Shown: positions 5,772 to 6,028 of the stretch, piece after piece
Layout of the letters: each line of letters opens with the position of its first letter
Position numbering within the stretch: position 1 is the stretch's first letter
DNA from: Thermofilaceae archaeon
GTDB taxonomy: Archaea; Thermoproteota; Thermoprotei; Thermofilales; Thermofilaceae
NCBI GenBank assembly: GCA_027017025.1
Contig: JALURH010000036.1
Coordinates: forward strand, 1 to 6,028
Length of the DNA stretch: 6,028 nucleotides
Reading direction: 5' to 3'
The notes under the pieces: generated by a model
The model's database searches: none
The model's input: only the letters and a program-made list of their open reading frames with translations
What the model was told of the DNA's origin: nothing
Made by a program: the position numbers and the translations under genes

Positions 5772-6028
5772 CTAGTCTACAGCCGCTTGGTGTTCATTGG
5801 CCTCAACCCCCTCCTGGGTTCATCGGGAGCATATCATCGCCCTTACACCCTTTCGTGGTAACCCCACCCAGAGTCTTCATCTGCATCCTCCACCCTGGAA
5901 TCATTTATTCACCACATGGTTGGAGGGTGCTCAAACCCTGGGGAAACCCACACACCCCAAGGCTTCGGCTCACCCACACATCACCACTCCACACCTACCA
6001 ACAACCACCAATACCTACCAAATACTTA
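5772..6028 (-). pseudogene. Probable decayed 3' end of a transposon gene (TnpB-like), runs off the window
   Basis: No intact gene lies here. On the minus strand broken pieces of one likely protein can be read. One frame gives WVSRSLGVCGFPQGLSTLQP, reaches a stop at 5905-5907, then continues in the same frame with MKTLGGVTTKGCKGDDMLP and MNPGGG to a stop at 5803-5805. A one-base shift gives VEANEHQAAVD and a stop at 5772-5774. Basic, Gly/Pro-rich tails with MNP- and EANE-like pieces are what I recall from the C-terminal ends of archaeal IS200/IS605 and IS607 TnpB proteins. The catalytic and zinc-ribbon parts would lie right of the window, so this cannot be confirmed. Base content also changes: about 52% G+C by hand count over 5761-6028, strongly C-rich on the plus strand, unlike the sugar genes. 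The alternative is a non-coding RNA or another decayed gene. Confidence 0.4.
5992..6021. repeat. Three tandem 10-bp near-copies in a G-free tract
   Basis: Plus strand 5992-6001 CACCTACCAA, 6002-6011 CAACCACCAA and 6012-6021 TACCTACCAA are near-identical ten-base units. They lie in a longer stretch (5969-6028) with no G at all on the plus strand. On the minus strand this reads as repeated TTGGTNGG. It may be low-complexity coding sequence of the decayed gene (Gly/Val-rich) or a simple repeat; the right edge is cut by the window. Confidence 0.45.

Noticed and set aside
5750..6028. The GC-richer right end as a stable structural RNA such as SRP RNA or RNase P RNA
   Set aside because: In AT-rich hyperthermophiles such regions often are RNA genes, but I could not find the conserved cores of either RNA on either strand, while broken protein-like frames were visible.
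1..6028. CRISPR array or tRNA genes
   Set aside because: No regularly spaced direct repeats of CRISPR length were seen, and no tRNA T-loop/acceptor combination could be recognised on either strand.

Overview
The window looks like a sugar-uptake and trehalose locus from a hyperthermophilic crenarchaeon, probably a member of the Desulfurococcales. The evidence is AT-rich DNA with heavy ATA-Ile and AGA/AGG-Arg codon use, archaeal TATA-like promoters, T-run terminators instead of strong hairpins, GTG and TTG starts, and a gene set (TreT, TrmB, MalE/F/G) typical of archaeal hyperthermophiles. The taxon is inferred from style, not from a marker gene.

Layout. Bases 1-213 (+) hold the 3' end of an unrelated small-domain gene that runs in from the left. 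A short convergent gap (214-271) carries a symmetric T-run/A-run that can end transcription in both directions. On the minus strand, 272-1501 is treT (trehalose glycosyltransferring synthase, GT4 family) and 1513-2517 is trmB (TrmB-family sugar-responsive regulator). They form a tight trmB-treT operon with an 11-nt gap. A 58-bp divergent intergenic region (2518-2575) carries overlapping promoters and one perfect 18-bp palindrome. On the plus strand, 2576-5711 is a three-gene ABC importer operon: malE (membrane-anchored binding protein), malF and malG (permeases). It ends in T-rich DNA at 5714-5730. From about 5750 to the right edge there is no intact gene. This DNA is C-rich on the plus strand and looks like the decayed 3' end of a minus-strand transposon gene, possibly tnpB.

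How it fits together. The importer should capture a maltose- or trehalose-type disaccharide and move it inward. TreT interconverts trehalose with glucose plus NDP-glucose. TrmB should read the sugar and act at the palindrome. No ATPase gene (MalK type) is in the window, so the importer must use an ATPase encoded elsewhere. The same genes sit in one co-directional cluster, with malK, in Thermococcus litoralis and Pyrococcus. Here the set is split into two divergent units around one operator.

The points most worth following are the operator, which resembles the Thermococcales glycolytic motif and sits so that it could repress one unit and activate the other; its overlap with the malE Shine-Dalgarno sequence; and an unusual coiled-coil stalk in the binding protein with a Leu-a/Ile-d core.
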